Assembly: GCF_004217185.1 (NCBI RefSeq)
Contig: NZ_SHKL01000001.1
Location: 2,254,001-2,318,000, forward strand
From: Pseudonocardia sediminis
GTDB lineage: Bacteria > Actinomycetota > Actinomycetes > Mycobacteriales > Pseudonocardiaceae
Direction of reading: 5' to 3'
DNA length: 64,000 bases
In this document: one piece after another, positions 37,528 to 45,587 of the stretch
How positions within the stretch are numbered: position 1 is the first letter of the stretch
How the letters are laid out: every line of letters starts with the position of its first letter
The notes under the pieces: model-generated
Databases searched by the model: none
Seen by the model: the letters and a program-made list of their open reading frames with translations, nothing else
What the model was told of the DNA's origin: nothing
Made by a program: the position numbers and the translations under genes

Positions 37528-38202
37528 TCACGCCGGAGCCATCGCTGCGGAACGGGCGAGCTTGATCCCGGCCGGGGTCACGGCGCGCTCGGCGAGCGAG
37601 AGCAGGCCTGCGCCGACGAACGCGAGGACGATCGCGAAGGCGGCCGCCACGAGGATGCCGGGGGTGCTCTCCCCGGAGGGGTTGCCGATGATGTCGCCCA
37701 GGGTCCCGATCTGGCCCGGCCGCGTGGCGTACCCGGCGAAGATCGCCAGGTAGGCCGTCGCGACCGTGTAGACCCAGGCGGTCCGCACGCCGGTCATGAT
37801 CAGCGGGATGGCGTTGGGCAGCTCGACCCGGAACAGGATCTGCGAGTCGGTCATGCCCATCCCGCGGGCGGCCTCGACCATCCCGCGGTCCACCCCGGCC
37901 ACGGCCGTGTAGGCGTTGGTCAGGATCAGCGGCAGGGCGAGCACCACCAGGGCGATCGTGATGTTGACGAAGCCGAACCCGATCAGCGCGATCATGACCG
38001 CGATCAGCGCCAGGGTCGGCAGCGCGCGCAGCACGTTGCCCAGGTTGATGGCCAGGAACGAGTACTTGTGCAGGTGGCCGACGTAGGCCCCGATCGAGAC
38101 GCCGATGAGGACCGAGATGACGAGCGCGACCAGGGACAGCAGGAGGTGCCCGAGCGTGAGCGTCAGCAGGCGGGTGAAGTTGTCGCTGAGGTACTGGAAC
38201 AT
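37528..38202 (-). CDS. Glycine betaine/choline ABC transporter permease 2
   Basis: The 224-residue BPD_transp_1 permease is of the OpuBB/OpuCB type with about five to six helices. The EAA loop reads GMVEAARGMGMTDSQILFRVELPNAIPLIM, where the ATPase docks. It lies 16 bases after permease 1 and pairs with it as a heterodimer. Its length is normal for the ProW-like OpuB/C subgroup. Confidence 0.93.
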   Translation of the reverse strand: MFQYLSDNFTRLLTLTLGHLLLSLVALVISVLIGVSIGAYVGHLHKYSFLAINLGNVLRALPTLALIAVMIALIGFGFVNITIALVVLALPLILTNAYTAVAGVDRGMVEAARGMGMTDSQILFRVELPNAIPLIMTGVRTAWVYTVATAYLAIFAGYATRPGQIGTLGDIIGNPSGESTPGILVAAAFAIVLAFVGAGLLSLAERAVTPAGIKLARSAAMAPA

Positions 38203-38218
38203 GGTTATCGCCTCTCCC

Positions 38219-38920
38219 TCATCGACTGGCCCGGGCCCACGGCGTGACCAGCTTCTGCAGCTGCACGACCAGGGCGTCGGCCACCAGGGCCAGGGCGATC
38301 GCGAGCAGACCGGTCGTGATCAGGCCGGTCGTGAACACGTTGCGCTGGGCGTTGAACAGCGGGGTGCCGAGGCCGGCCTGGACCACCTGGGCGGCGACCG
38401 TCTCCAGCGAGATCACGGTGACCACGGCGATCCGGACCCCGGCCATGATCGACGGCAGGGCCAGCGGCAGCTGGACCTTGAACAGCACCTGGTTGCGGGT
38501 CAGGCCCATCCCGTCGGCGGCCGCGATGGTCTCCGGCGGCGCGGCGCGCAGGCCGGTCACCGCGTTGGCGAAGAGCAGCAGCAGCGTGTAGCCGGTGAGG
38601 CCGATCAGCACCGTGCCCACGTTCAGGCCGGTGATCGGCACCATCAGCAGGAAGAACGCCAGCGCCGGCACCGTGTAGAGGAACGTCGCGAACGCCGAGA
38701 ACCCCTTCTCGAACCAGCTGTTGCGCACCGCGTACAGCGCTGCCGCGATCGAGATCACGAGGCCGAACAGCACGGCGAGCGCACTGATCCAGATGTGCTG
38801 GATCAGGGCGGGCGCCAGGACGCTGCTCCAGTTCGCGCCGACCCAGTCCCAGCAGAAGAACTGCCCGGCGCAGTTCGGCCCGGAGAAGTTGGGGATGACC
38901 TGGGTGGGTACCGACATCAC
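38219..38920 (-). CDS. Glycine betaine/choline ABC transporter permease 1
   Basis: The 233-residue permease of the same subgroup has an N-terminal extracytoplasmic stretch with cysteines (GPNCAGQFFCWDW), about six helices, and the EAA loop ETIAAADGMGLTRNQVLFKVQLPLALPSIM. The start overlaps the end of the ATPase gene by four bases, so translation is coupled. MM at the start leaves 38917 as an alternative first codon. Confidence 0.93.
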   Translation of the reverse strand: MMSVPTQVIPNFSGPNCAGQFFCWDWVGANWSSVLAPALIQHIWISALAVLFGLVISIAAALYAVRNSWFEKGFSAFATFLYTVPALAFFLLMVPITGLNVGTVLIGLTGYTLLLLFANAVTGLRAAPPETIAAADGMGLTRNQVLFKVQLPLALPSIMAGVRIAVVTVISLETVAAQVVQAGLGTPLFNAQRNVFTTGLITTGLLAIALALVADALVVQLQKLVTPWARASR

Positions 38921-39951
38921 GCCTCGCCCGCGACGACGACGTCGGTCGGTGCCTTCGGCGAGGTCTCGTAGACCGCGTCCTGCAGCTGGTCCAGGGTGAC
39001 GGTGCCGATCACGGTGGCCGTGTCGTCGTCGTGGGTCACCTTCAGGATCCGCGAGCCGGAGGCGAACAGCACCGACAGCCCGGTCCGCAGCGTGGCGCTG
39101 CCCTTGACCGTCGGGGCGTCGGACGGGGCGTTGTCGGTGCCGGTGACCTCGACCAGGTCCCGCATCAGGCGCAGCGACAGGCGCTTGAGGCCGCGGTCGG
39201 CGCCGACGAAGTCGGCGACGTACTCGTCGGCGGGGGAGCCGAGGAGCTCGTCGGCCGTGCCGTACTGGGCGAGCACGCCGCCCTGGCGCAGCACCGCGAT
39301 CTTGTCGCCCATCTTGATCGCCTCGTCGATGTCGTGGGTGACGAAGATGACGGTCTTGGCGATCTCGCTCTGGAGCTTGAGGAACTCGTCCTGGATCTCG
39401 TTGCGCGTGATCGGGTCCAGGGCGCCGAACGGCTCGTCCATCAGCATGACGGGCGGGTCGACCGCGAGCGCACGGGCGAGCCCGACGCGCTGCTGCTGGC
39501 CGCCGGAGAGCTGCGACGGGTAGCGCTTGGCGAAGTTCTGGTCCAGCCGCACGAGGTCGAGGAGCTCGACGGCGCGGGCCTTGATGCGGTCGGCCGACCA
39601 GCCGAGCAGGCGGGGGACGACGCCGATGTTCGACTCGATCGTCATGTGCGGGAACAGGCCCACCTGCTGGATGACGTAGCCGATGTCGCGGCGCAGCGTG
39701 GTGATGTCGACGTCGCGGACGCCGTTGCCGCCGATCAGGATCTCGCCCTCGTTGAAGTCGATCAGCCGGTTGATCAGCTTCATCGCGGTCGTCTTGCCGC
39801 CGCCGGACGGGCCGACCAGGCAGCAGATGTCGCCGGCCGGGACGGTCAGCGACAGGTTGTCGATCGCCGGTGTGTCCTGCCCGGGGTACTTCTTCGTGAC
39901 CGAGCGGAACTCGATCTCGACGCCGGGGCGCTGGCTGTGGGCCTCCGTCAT
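38917..39951 (-). CDS. Glycine betaine/choline ABC transporter ATP-binding protein
   Basis: The 344-residue ProV/OpuCA-like ATPase has Walker A GPSGGGKTT at about residue 40, Q-loop IQQVGLFPHMT, signature LSGGQQQRVGLARAL and Walker B VMLMDEPFGALD. A C-terminal region of about 90 residues with one CBS-like half (LFASGSRILKVTHDDDTATVIG) could sense ionic strength, as in OpuA. It is the first annotated gene of the importer operon. Its ATG overlaps the stop of a 17-codon leader ORF that owns the strong AGGAGG ribosome site. Confidence 0.94.
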   Translation of the reverse strand: MTEAHSQRPGVEIEFRSVTKKYPGQDTPAIDNLSLTVPAGDICCLVGPSGGGKTTAMKLINRLIDFNEGEILIGGNGVRDVDITTLRRDIGYVIQQVGLFPHMTIESNIGVVPRLLGWSADRIKARAVELLDLVRLDQNFAKRYPSQLSGGQQQRVGLARALAVDPPVMLMDEPFGALDPITRNEIQDEFLKLQSEIAKTVIFVTHDIDEAIKMGDKIAVLRQGGVLAQYGTADELLGSPADEYVADFVGADRGLKRLSLRLMRDLVEVTGTDNAPSDAPTVKGSATLRTGLSVLFASGSRILKVTHDDDTATVIGTVTLDQLQDAVYETSPKAPTDVVVAGEA

Positions 39952-40001
39952 CGGAGCCCCCCGTCGTTGTGCGTGCCGCGTCCGGCGGGTTCGAACCGCA
40001 T
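39948..40001 (-). CDS. Leader mini-ORF coupled to the betaine importer
   Basis: MRFEPAGRGTHNDGGLR (17 residues; or 18 from a GTG one codon earlier) has AGGAGG at 40011-40016, the best ribosome site of the region. It ends in a TGA that overlaps the ATPase ATG (ATGA). It may be a true leader peptide whose translation loads ribosomes onto the ATPase gene. No function is known for such a sequence. Confidence 0.5.
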   Translation of the reverse strand: MRFEPAGRGTHNDGGLR

Positions 40002-40191
40002 CACGATGTTCCTCCTGTCGTGGCGATCGGCCTGGGGCCGATCAGTGCCGGGATGACGTCCCGCACCGTCGTGGCCGGTTCGTGCTCCGGCCGCGACCAC
40101 TCGTGTCGTACCGGGGGAGTCCCGGGTGGTCCCGGGACGGACTACCCCCCGTGGTGTCTGATTCTGGGTGCCGGGGTACCGCATCCGCGAG

Positions 40192-40209
40192 ATCCGGAGG
40201 TCTCCGGAT
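40192..40209. promoter_or_regulatory. Inverted repeat upstream of the importer operon
   Basis: ATCCGGAG-gt-CTCCGGAT is a perfect 8+8 dyad about 190 bases upstream of the leader ORF. It could be an operator for the importer operon or part of its long untranslated leader. Confidence 0.35.
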
Positions 40210-40602
40210 TCGTGGCCGCGGAATGAGCCGGGGATCGCCGAACAATCGCACGGGAAACCGTGGATCGATCTTGACTGGAAACCCACGTGCTCCCCCGCTC
40301 GGACAACGTTGCTGCGCAGCGGCCTCCGAACGACCTCCCCGCCGGACGTTCCTCGTCGGATGCCGGTCCCCGCGTTACACCCGGACCGTGCCCGGCCGGG
40401 TGAACCGGAGTCGACGAGGATCGTCCGAATCGCCGAACGGAGCCTAGCCGTGGACGTTCGCGATGTTAAGGCTCGTGGAGGTCCACAGTTCGGCGAATGT
40501 CCGGTCGAGAGTCCATTCCGGATCCCATAATTGTGTCCGTATCCGCAGCTCAGAGGGGTTTCGGCTGCCCCTTCACGGAATCGTCACATCGGAGTGGAGA
40601 CG

Positions 40603-40633
40603 GAATCGTGACCTTTTCCGATGGTCACGATTC
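40603..40633. promoter_or_regulatory. 11-bp inverted repeat after the hydrolase-like lipoprotein gene
   Basis: GAATCGTGACC (40603-40613) and GGTCACGATTC (40623-40633) pair perfectly around a 9-base loop. A related ggaatcgtcac lies at about 40578. It may terminate the gene ending at 40713 or be an operator. The long gap 40005-40712 holds this, the dyad at 40192 and no believable gene on either strand. Confidence 0.4.
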
Positions 40634-40712
40634 GACCTGGCCACCTGTATGGCCCAGCCGCTTGATCCGATCGGCCCAGGGGTTTGATCACGATGGGTGT
40701 CCGGCGGTGGGC

Positions 40713-42317
40713 TCAGGGTGGGCAGACCACATCCTGGGACGGCGCGGTTCCTCCGGTGAGGGCCCGGTCGACGACCGACGAGACGCACGGGGTACCCGGG
40801 TAGGCCCCGGTGCCCGAACCCTCCCAGCGGACCAGCCGGGCGTCACCGAGCAGCTCCGCCGTCCGCTGGGCCCCGGCCGGCGGCGTGCGGGGGTCCTTCG
40901 CGGTGCCCAGGACGAGCACCGGCGGCGCCTCCGGCCCGAGCGCGGTGGCGCCCGGCCCCCCGCCGGTCGCGGGCCACGGCGCGCAGGTGATCAGCTGCTG
41001 GGCCGCCGCGGCGCCGAAGAGCGGATAGTCGGTGCGCCAGCGCTGCGCCAGCTGGGAGACCTCCGGCGGCGTGAGCCGGGCCCGGCTGTCGTTGCACCGT
41101 GTGGCGAGCACGGCATCGGCGCGTCCCTGGGGCCCGGCGACCGGGAGCAGCAGCGCCACCAGGCCGGCCGGGTTGCCGGTGCCGGCCGTGGTCAGGGCCG
41201 CGGTCAGCGCCGGCCACAGGCGTGGCTGGGCGAGTGCGGTGCGCACCGCCAGGGTCGCGGCACCGGCGGTCACCCGGTCGCCGTCCGGCGTCGGCAGCGG
41301 CCGGCTCGCGATCCGGGCGAGCAGGGACGTGACCGTGGCCCGGGGGTCCGCGCCGAGCGGGCAGGCGGGTCCGGACCGGCAGGCGGTCGCGTACGCGTCG
41401 AAGGTGGCCTCGGCCGCGCGGGTCGCGGCCTCGGACCGGGCCGGCTCGTCCAGGGCCGGGTCGGCGGGGCCGTCGAGCAGCACCCGGCCGACCGACCGGG
41501 GGTGCGCGCCGGCCCACAGCGCGACCGCGTCCGCGCCGTCGCCGACGCCGATCACGTTCAGCCGGGTCACGCCCAGCGCCACCCGCGCGGCCTCGACGTC
41601 GTCCGCGGTCGCGGCCGCGCGGTAGCTGCTCACGGCACCGGAGAGCAGCAGGTAGCAGTCCTGCACGATCGCCCGCGAGCGCTCCAGCAGGGCCGAGAGA
41701 CCGGCCTCGTCGGTGCGCGCCGGGTCCGCGTCGATCAGGGCGGCGCGGGCGTCGGCGGGCGCGCACCCGAGCAGGTTGGCCCCGCTGCCGCGCCGGTCCA
41801 TGCCGATCAGCTGGTACGTCGCGAGGACCCGGTCGGAGACCTGGCCGGCCAGCGCGGCGGCGTGCCGCGCGGACCCGTCGGTCCCGAGGTCGCCGACCAC
41901 CAGCAGCGGCGGGCGGTCCTCCGGGGCGCCGGGGGTGGTGGCGCGGGTCAGCCCGAGACGGGTGGGCCCGAGGTCGGGCTGGGCCACGTCGATCGGGACC
42001 GGGAGCTGCCCGCAGCCGATGCTCAGCGTCCGGCCCGCCCGGGGCGGTGTGCCCTGGGCGGCCAGCTCGGCCGTCGTGTCCGCGGTGCAGTCGGTGAACG
42101 ACAGTGCCGACGACGCGGGCTCCGGGTCCGGCAGGGCGTTCGGGTCCGCGGGCGGTTCGGCCGCCGCCGGGGGAGGTGCCGGCGCGGAGAGCGCGTCGCC
42201 GCGCACCGCCACCGGGGGACGCTCGGACGGCCCGACACTGCACCCGGCGAGCACGGCCGACGCGGCCAGCATCGCGACCGCGGACAGCATCCGGGCCCGC
42301 CGCGTTCCTCGGGCCAC
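40713..42317 (-). CDS. Alpha/beta-hydrolase-fold lipoprotein with degenerate active site (TAP-like)
   Basis: The 534-residue exported lipoprotein has signal MLSAVAMLAASAVLAGC with a clear LAGC lipobox. The rest resembles the TAP-like/SlpD peptidase family of actinobacterial secreted hydrolases (GMDRRGSG, HPRSVGRVLLDGPADP, PPVLVLGTAKDPRTPP). The nucleophile elbow, normally GxSxG, reads GVGDG, and the final His region reads GSGTGAYPG instead of a GHG-like motif. Only the Asp (KDPRTP) remains, so it is probably non-hydrolytic or uses another mechanism. The GTG at 42317 has AAGGGA eight bases upstream. Confidence 0.8.
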   Translation of the reverse strand: MARGTRRARMLSAVAMLAASAVLAGCSVGPSERPPVAVRGDALSAPAPPPAAAEPPADPNALPDPEPASSALSFTDCTADTTAELAAQGTPPRAGRTLSIGCGQLPVPIDVAQPDLGPTRLGLTRATTPGAPEDRPPLLVVGDLGTDGSARHAAALAGQVSDRVLATYQLIGMDRRGSGANLLGCAPADARAALIDADPARTDEAGLSALLERSRAIVQDCYLLLSGAVSSYRAAATADDVEAARVALGVTRLNVIGVGDGADAVALWAGAHPRSVGRVLLDGPADPALDEPARSEAATRAAEATFDAYATACRSGPACPLGADPRATVTSLLARIASRPLPTPDGDRVTAGAATLAVRTALAQPRLWPALTAALTTAGTGNPAGLVALLLPVAGPQGRADAVLATRCNDSRARLTPPEVSQLAQRWRTDYPLFGAAAAQQLITCAPWPATGGGPGATALGPEAPPVLVLGTAKDPRTPPAGAQRTAELLGDARLVRWEGSGTGAYPGTPCVSSVVDRALTGGTAPSQDVVCPP

Positions 42318-42409
42318 GCCAGACGTCCCTTCGTCACCGCCCGCCGGTGACACGGACACCGGAAGAGTGTGCACGGCAGGGAGTGAGGACCCGGTGAGCC
42401 GGGCGGCGT

Positions 42410-43174
42410 CTAGTGCGCCGACCAGCCGCCGTCCTGGGTGAGCGAGCTGCCGGTGATCGAGGCCGAGGCCGGGCCGTAGAGCAGCGCGGCGAGCTCGGCC
42501 ACCTCGTCCGGCTCGATCAGGCGCTTCACCGCGACCGGGGTCAGCATGATCTTCTCGATGACCTCGTCCTCGCTGATGCCGTGGGTGCGGGCCTGGTCGG
42601 CGAGCTGCTTCTCCACCAGCGGCGTGCGGACGTAGGCCGGGTTGATGCAGTTGCTGGTGACGCCGTGGGCGGCGCCCTCCAGGGCGGTCACCTTGGACAG
42701 CCCCTCCAGACCGTGCTTGGCGCTGACGTAGGCCGACTTGAACGGGCTGGCGCGCAGGCCGTGCGCGCTGGAGATGTTGATGACCCGGCCCCAGCCGCGG
42801 TCGTACATGTGCGGCAGCGAGCGCCGGATCAGCCGGAACGGGGCCTCGAGCATGATCCGCAGGATCTGGGAGAAGATCTCCGGGTCGAAGTCCGGCAGCG
42901 GGCTGACGTGCTGGCGGCCGGCGTTGTTGACCAGGACGTCGACGTCGGCGGGCAGGGTGTCGACCGCGGCGAGGTCGGACAGGTCGCACTGCACGGGGGA
43001 GACGCCCGGGTGCTCGTCGGCCAGGGCCTTGACCCGGTCGAGGTCGATGTCGACGGCGTGCACCTCGGCGCCGTCCGCGGCCAGGCGGCGGGTCACCGCG
43101 GCGCCGATGCCGCTGCCCGCCCCGGTCACCAGTGCGGTACGTCCTGCCAGGGGTCCGGTCGACCGATCGCTCAT
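42410..43174 (-). CDS. 3-hydroxybutyrate dehydrogenase
   Basis: The 254-residue SDR has TGAGSGIG, NNAGRQHVSPLPDF, INISSAHGLRASPFKSAYVSAKHG (catalytic Ser, YxxxK) and NPAYVRTPLVEKQLADQA, a pattern specific to D-3-hydroxybutyrate dehydrogenases. It interconverts 3-hydroxybutyrate and acetoacetate in polyhydroxybutyrate or ketone-body use. A putative PHA-related hydrolase occurs elsewhere in the window (54683). The ATG at 43174 gives MSDRSTGPLAGRTA. Confidence 0.92.
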   Translation of the reverse strand: MSDRSTGPLAGRTALVTGAGSGIGAAVTRRLAADGAEVHAVDIDLDRVKALADEHPGVSPVQCDLSDLAAVDTLPADVDVLVNNAGRQHVSPLPDFDPEIFSQILRIMLEAPFRLIRRSLPHMYDRGWGRVINISSAHGLRASPFKSAYVSAKHGLEGLSKVTALEGAAHGVTSNCINPAYVRTPLVEKQLADQARTHGISEDEVIEKIMLTPVAVKRLIEPDEVAELAALLYGPASASITGSSLTQDGGWSAH

Positions 43175-43258
43175 GGCCGCGACGCTACGCGGCGGCCCGC
43201 GGTGATCGGACTGTGACGCGGGTCGCAGCGCCGTGTGCGGGATCCGTCGGACACACGT

Positions 43259-43290
43259 CGGGCCGGGCACCTCGTGAGGTGCCCGGCCCG
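43259..43290. terminator. Strong hairpin ending the Asp23 cluster
   Basis: CGGGCCGGGCACCTC and GAGGTGCCCGGCCCG pair perfectly over 15 bp around two bases, 24 bases beyond the stop of the last cluster gene at 43314. Confidence 0.85.
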
Positions 43291-43313
43291 GGACGTACTG
43301 CGGTGGGGAGTGC

Positions 43314-44006
43314 TCAGGAGACCCGCGAGGTCTTCCCCGACGACTCCAGCTCCAGGCGCACCGCGACCGGCAGGGCGCGCAGCCCCAGCGAGTCGCGCAC
43401 CTCGGTGAGCACCTCGGAGTCGAGGCGGCGGCAGATCTCCGCCACGTCGGCCTCGTCGGTGACCCAGACCGTGGCCCGCACGGCCGGGGCCGTGGAGGAG
43501 CCGACCATCCGGGCGCGGGCGCGGCCCACACCCGGCAGGGCCGAGGCGCCGTCCGCGACGGCGTTGGCCGCCGCCGAGGAGCTGACCCGGATGTCGGTGC
43601 CCGGGCCGCCGTCGATGACCAGGTCGGGCTTGCTCTCCGGGCGCAGGGCCCGGACCGTCCAGATCAGGCCGAACACGACGAGCAGGACGCCGACGACGAT
43701 CGCGACGATCCGGGCGATCAGCAGCTGGGAGTTGAGCACCCCGAGCACCATCGGGTCCAGGATCGGGCGCTCCGGGCGGTTCTGCCCGAACACGCCGAGG
43801 ATCAGCAGGATCGTCAGCACGCCCGCGGCCAGCAGGACCAGCCCGAGCAGGGTCAGACCCCAGCGGCTGCCGCCGGCGGAGCGGGCGACCGCGCGCTGGG
43901 CGGTCTTGCCCGCCTTGCGCGGAGCGGGGCCGGACCGCGGCGGGAGGTTCTCGGTGGGGGCGTCGGCAGCGGTGCTCCCGGTCGTGGCGCTCACTGGGGT
44001 GCTCAC
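43314..44006 (-). CDS. amaP: Alkaline-shock response membrane anchor protein
   Basis: The 230-residue protein has two transmembrane segments (WGLTLLGLVLLAAGVLTILL at about residues 50-69 and LIARIVAIVVGVLLVVFGLI at about 98-117) and an Asp23-like C-terminal soluble domain, the layout of AmaP. In Gram-positives AmaP anchors Asp23 oligomers to the membrane. The GTG at 44006 overlaps the stop of the DUF6286 gene (GTGA). It is the last gene of a seven-gene cluster, followed by a strong terminator. Confidence 0.85.
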   Translation of the reverse strand: MSTPVSATTGSTAADAPTENLPPRSGPAPRKAGKTAQRAVARSAGGSRWGLTLLGLVLLAAGVLTILLILGVFGQNRPERPILDPMVLGVLNSQLLIARIVAIVVGVLLVVFGLIWTVRALRPESKPDLVIDGGPGTDIRVSSSAAANAVADGASALPGVGRARARMVGSSTAPAVRATVWVTDEADVAEICRRLDSEVLTEVRDSLGLRALPVAVRLELESSGKTSRVS

Positions 44007-44536
44007 TGGGGTCCCTTCGATCCGGTGGTGGACACGGACACCCGCGGGGTCCGGGTCAGGGGCAGCTCGCCCAGCACCTCGTCGACCCGCGAGCGGACCT
44101 CCGAGCGGGCGTCGCCACCCGTGTCCCGGGTCTGGGCCCGGACCGTGACCTTGCGGGCGGACGCCGTGACGGTGGCGCCGGCGACCGAGTCGGCGGCGCG
44201 GACCCGCCGGCCGACGAGCCGGGCGAGCACCCGGGGGGCGGTGGTGACGGTGATGCCCTCCGACGGCGAACGGAGCGTGATGTCGTGCCGGCGGGCGAGC
44301 AGCCCGACCAGCAGCAGGATCAGACCGACGACGGCGACGCCGATCGCGATCCAGAGCACCGGGCCGGCCGACCAGAGCGTGGTCTCCAGCGTCTGGCGCC
44401 AGGTCGACCAGGGGACGAGCAGGCCGGTGGACGCGGGGTTGACCCACGCCGCGACGACCTCGACGACGACGAGCACGCCGAGCGCAGCCACCACGAGGCT
44501 GAGCAGTGGCGCGAGTACGCGGAGCAGGACCCGCAT
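44003..44536 (-). CDS. DUF6286 domain membrane protein
   Basis: The 177-residue protein has two helices (LLSLVVAALGVLVVVEVVAA and WIAIGVAVVGLILLLVGLLA) and a soluble C-terminal domain with GITVTTAPRVLARLVGRRV, matching the DUF6286 family that accompanies Asp23 genes in actinobacteria. It is probably a structural partner of AmaP; both have two helices plus an Asp23-like tail. It starts 30 bases after the upstream Asp23 gene and overlaps amaP by four bases. Confidence 0.85.
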   Translation of the reverse strand: MRVLLRVLAPLLSLVVAALGVLVVVEVVAAWVNPASTGLLVPWSTWRQTLETTLWSAGPVLWIAIGVAVVGLILLLVGLLARRHDITLRSPSEGITVTTAPRVLARLVGRRVRAADSVAGATVTASARKVTVRAQTRDTGGDARSEVRSRVDEVLGELPLTRTPRVSVSTTGSKGPQ

Positions 44537-44566
44537 CGCATTCCTCCGTAGGGGTTGGTGTGGGTG

Positions 44567-44938
44567 CTACTGCACGCGCGGGGAGTCGGGGACGCGGTCG
44601 CCCTGCAGGGCGTCGACGTCGACCGAGAGGGAGCGGACCTGCTGACCGGTGAGCCGGTCCAGGTCCCGGGTGATCCGCTCACGCACGTCGGCGACGGTCG
44701 AGCGGATCGGGGAGGGGTAGCTGAGCGCGAGATTCAGGCGGACATCGAGCCCACCGGACCCGGAGCTGATCTTGGCGCTGGGACCGGCGTCGCCGCCGAC
44801 ACCCAGGCCGGCCACGGTGCGCGACCGGTGCCGGGTGCCCGGCGCCTGATCCGCGGCGTGCTCGACGATCTTGCGCAACACCGACTGGTCGATGTCGAGC
44901 GTCCCGCGCTCGCCGGCGTCGGCGAGCTCGCTGCTCAT
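44567..44938 (-). CDS. Asp23/Gls24 family protein, second copy
   Basis: The 123-residue soluble protein contains the Asp23 core: VLRKIVEHAADQAPGTRHR, VRLNLALSYPSPIRSTVADVRERITRDLDRLTG and VRSLSVDVDAL. Asp23-type proteins form a cell-envelope-associated layer. It is shorter than the first copy and lacks its Ser/Thr-rich start. Its ATG overlaps the stop of the DUF2273 gene (ATGA). Confidence 0.87.
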   Translation of the reverse strand: MSSELADAGERGTLDIDQSVLRKIVEHAADQAPGTRHRSRTVAGLGVGGDAGPSAKISSGSGGLDVRLNLALSYPSPIRSTVADVRERITRDLDRLTGQQVRSLSVDVDALQGDRVPDSPRVQ

Positions 44939-45114
44939 CGGTCCTTGCCCCGGCCGAGCACGCCGCTGACGTCGAGCTCGCCGTCGAGCACGCGGCCGAC
45001 GACGACGCCGATGGCGCCGAGCACGAGCGCGATGATGAAGGCGACGAATCCGCCGGAGGCGCCGGCGACGCCGAGCAGGAGACCTGCCAGCAGGCCGGTC
45101 TGGGTGGCGTTCAT
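44935..45114 (-). CDS. DUF2273 small membrane protein
   Basis: The 59-residue protein begins MNATQTGLLAGLLLGVAG and ends DGELDVSGVLGRGKDR, with two hydrophobic segments (GLLAGLLLGVAGASGG and AFIIALVLGAIGVVVG). It matches the DUF2273 miniprotein regularly found with Asp23 and AmaP. It overlaps the following Asp23 gene by four bases. It is easily missed because of its length. Confidence 0.85.
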   Translation of the reverse strand: MNATQTGLLAGLLLGVAGASGGFVAFIIALVLGAIGVVVGRVLDGELDVSGVLGRGKDR

Positions 45115-45178
45115 CTGGTTCTCCTAGAGAAGAGGGGTCCCACGTGGGACCTGCGATGGGGTGCCGGGCCGCGCGGGT

Positions 45179-45490
45179 CTACTCGACCCGCGGGTGGCGG
45201 CGGCGGTGGATGGTGCGGATGAGGGCGACGAGGACCCGGGTCGGCAGCGGCAGGTCCCGGACGATCTCGACCGGGGCGTCGTAGCGGTCCGGCCCCGCGT
45301 CGGGGGCCGGACGTGACGCTCCGGCGGCGAGGTCGCGGTAGTGCGCGAGACCGGCGACGAAGACCTCGGGGTCACCGCCACGGTCGGGATGGTGGGTGCG
45401 GACGAACGAGCGGTACGCAGCGCGCTGCTCGGGGGTCAGGCCCCGCGGGCCTCCCGGCCCGCCGGCCGCGCCGTTCGCCTGCTCGTTCAT
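45179..45490 (-). CDS. J-domain-like protein of the Asp23 cluster
   Basis: The 103-residue protein has a J-domain-like helix-turn-helix: LTPEQRAAYRSFVRTHHPDRGGDPEVFVAG carries the HPD tripeptide that in DnaJ proteins activates DnaK. A basic C-terminal tail (LVALIRTIHRRRHPRVE) follows. A full J domain has about 70 residues with four helices; only the second and third helices around HPD are obvious here. It may recruit DnaK to the envelope complex, which is inference. A hairpin lies just upstream. Confidence 0.75.
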   Translation of the reverse strand: MNEQANGAAGGPGGPRGLTPEQRAAYRSFVRTHHPDRGGDPEVFVAGLAHYRDLAAGASRPAPDAGPDRYDAPVEIVRDLPLPTRVLVALIRTIHRRRHPRVE

Positions 45491-45506
45491 CCGCCTCCAC
45501 CGATTT

Positions 45507-45544
45507 CCGGTCCCGCGCCGCCCGTGTGGGCGGCGCCGGACCGG
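45507..45544. terminator. Internal hairpin in the Asp23 cluster
   Basis: CCGGTCC-c-GCGCCGCCC pairs with GGGCGGCGC-c-GGACCGG (16 pairs, one C-C mismatch, 4-base loop) between the 152-residue protein gene and the J-domain-like gene. It probably acts as an attenuator or RNA-processing site that sets different levels for upstream and downstream genes. Confidence 0.6.
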
Positions 45545-45587
45545 CCGTTCCGTGCTGGGTCGCCCCGTGGTCGTGCCGGTGTCCGGC

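Noticed and set aside
39985-40005. GGTTCGAACC resembling a tRNA T-loop
   Set aside because: No acceptor or anticodon stem can be formed around it. It lies in the leader mini-ORF.
40497-42350. 617-codon forward frame opposite the lipoprotein gene
   Set aside because: Composition is Gly/Arg/Val-rich with no domain, and it is antisense to a gene with a clear signal peptide and conserved segments.
40713-42989. Single long reverse frame joining the lipoprotein and the 3-hydroxybutyrate dehydrogenase region
   Set aside because: The part beyond 42317 is an Arg/Pro-rich shadow of the dehydrogenase gene. The lipoprotein signal peptide fixes the real start.
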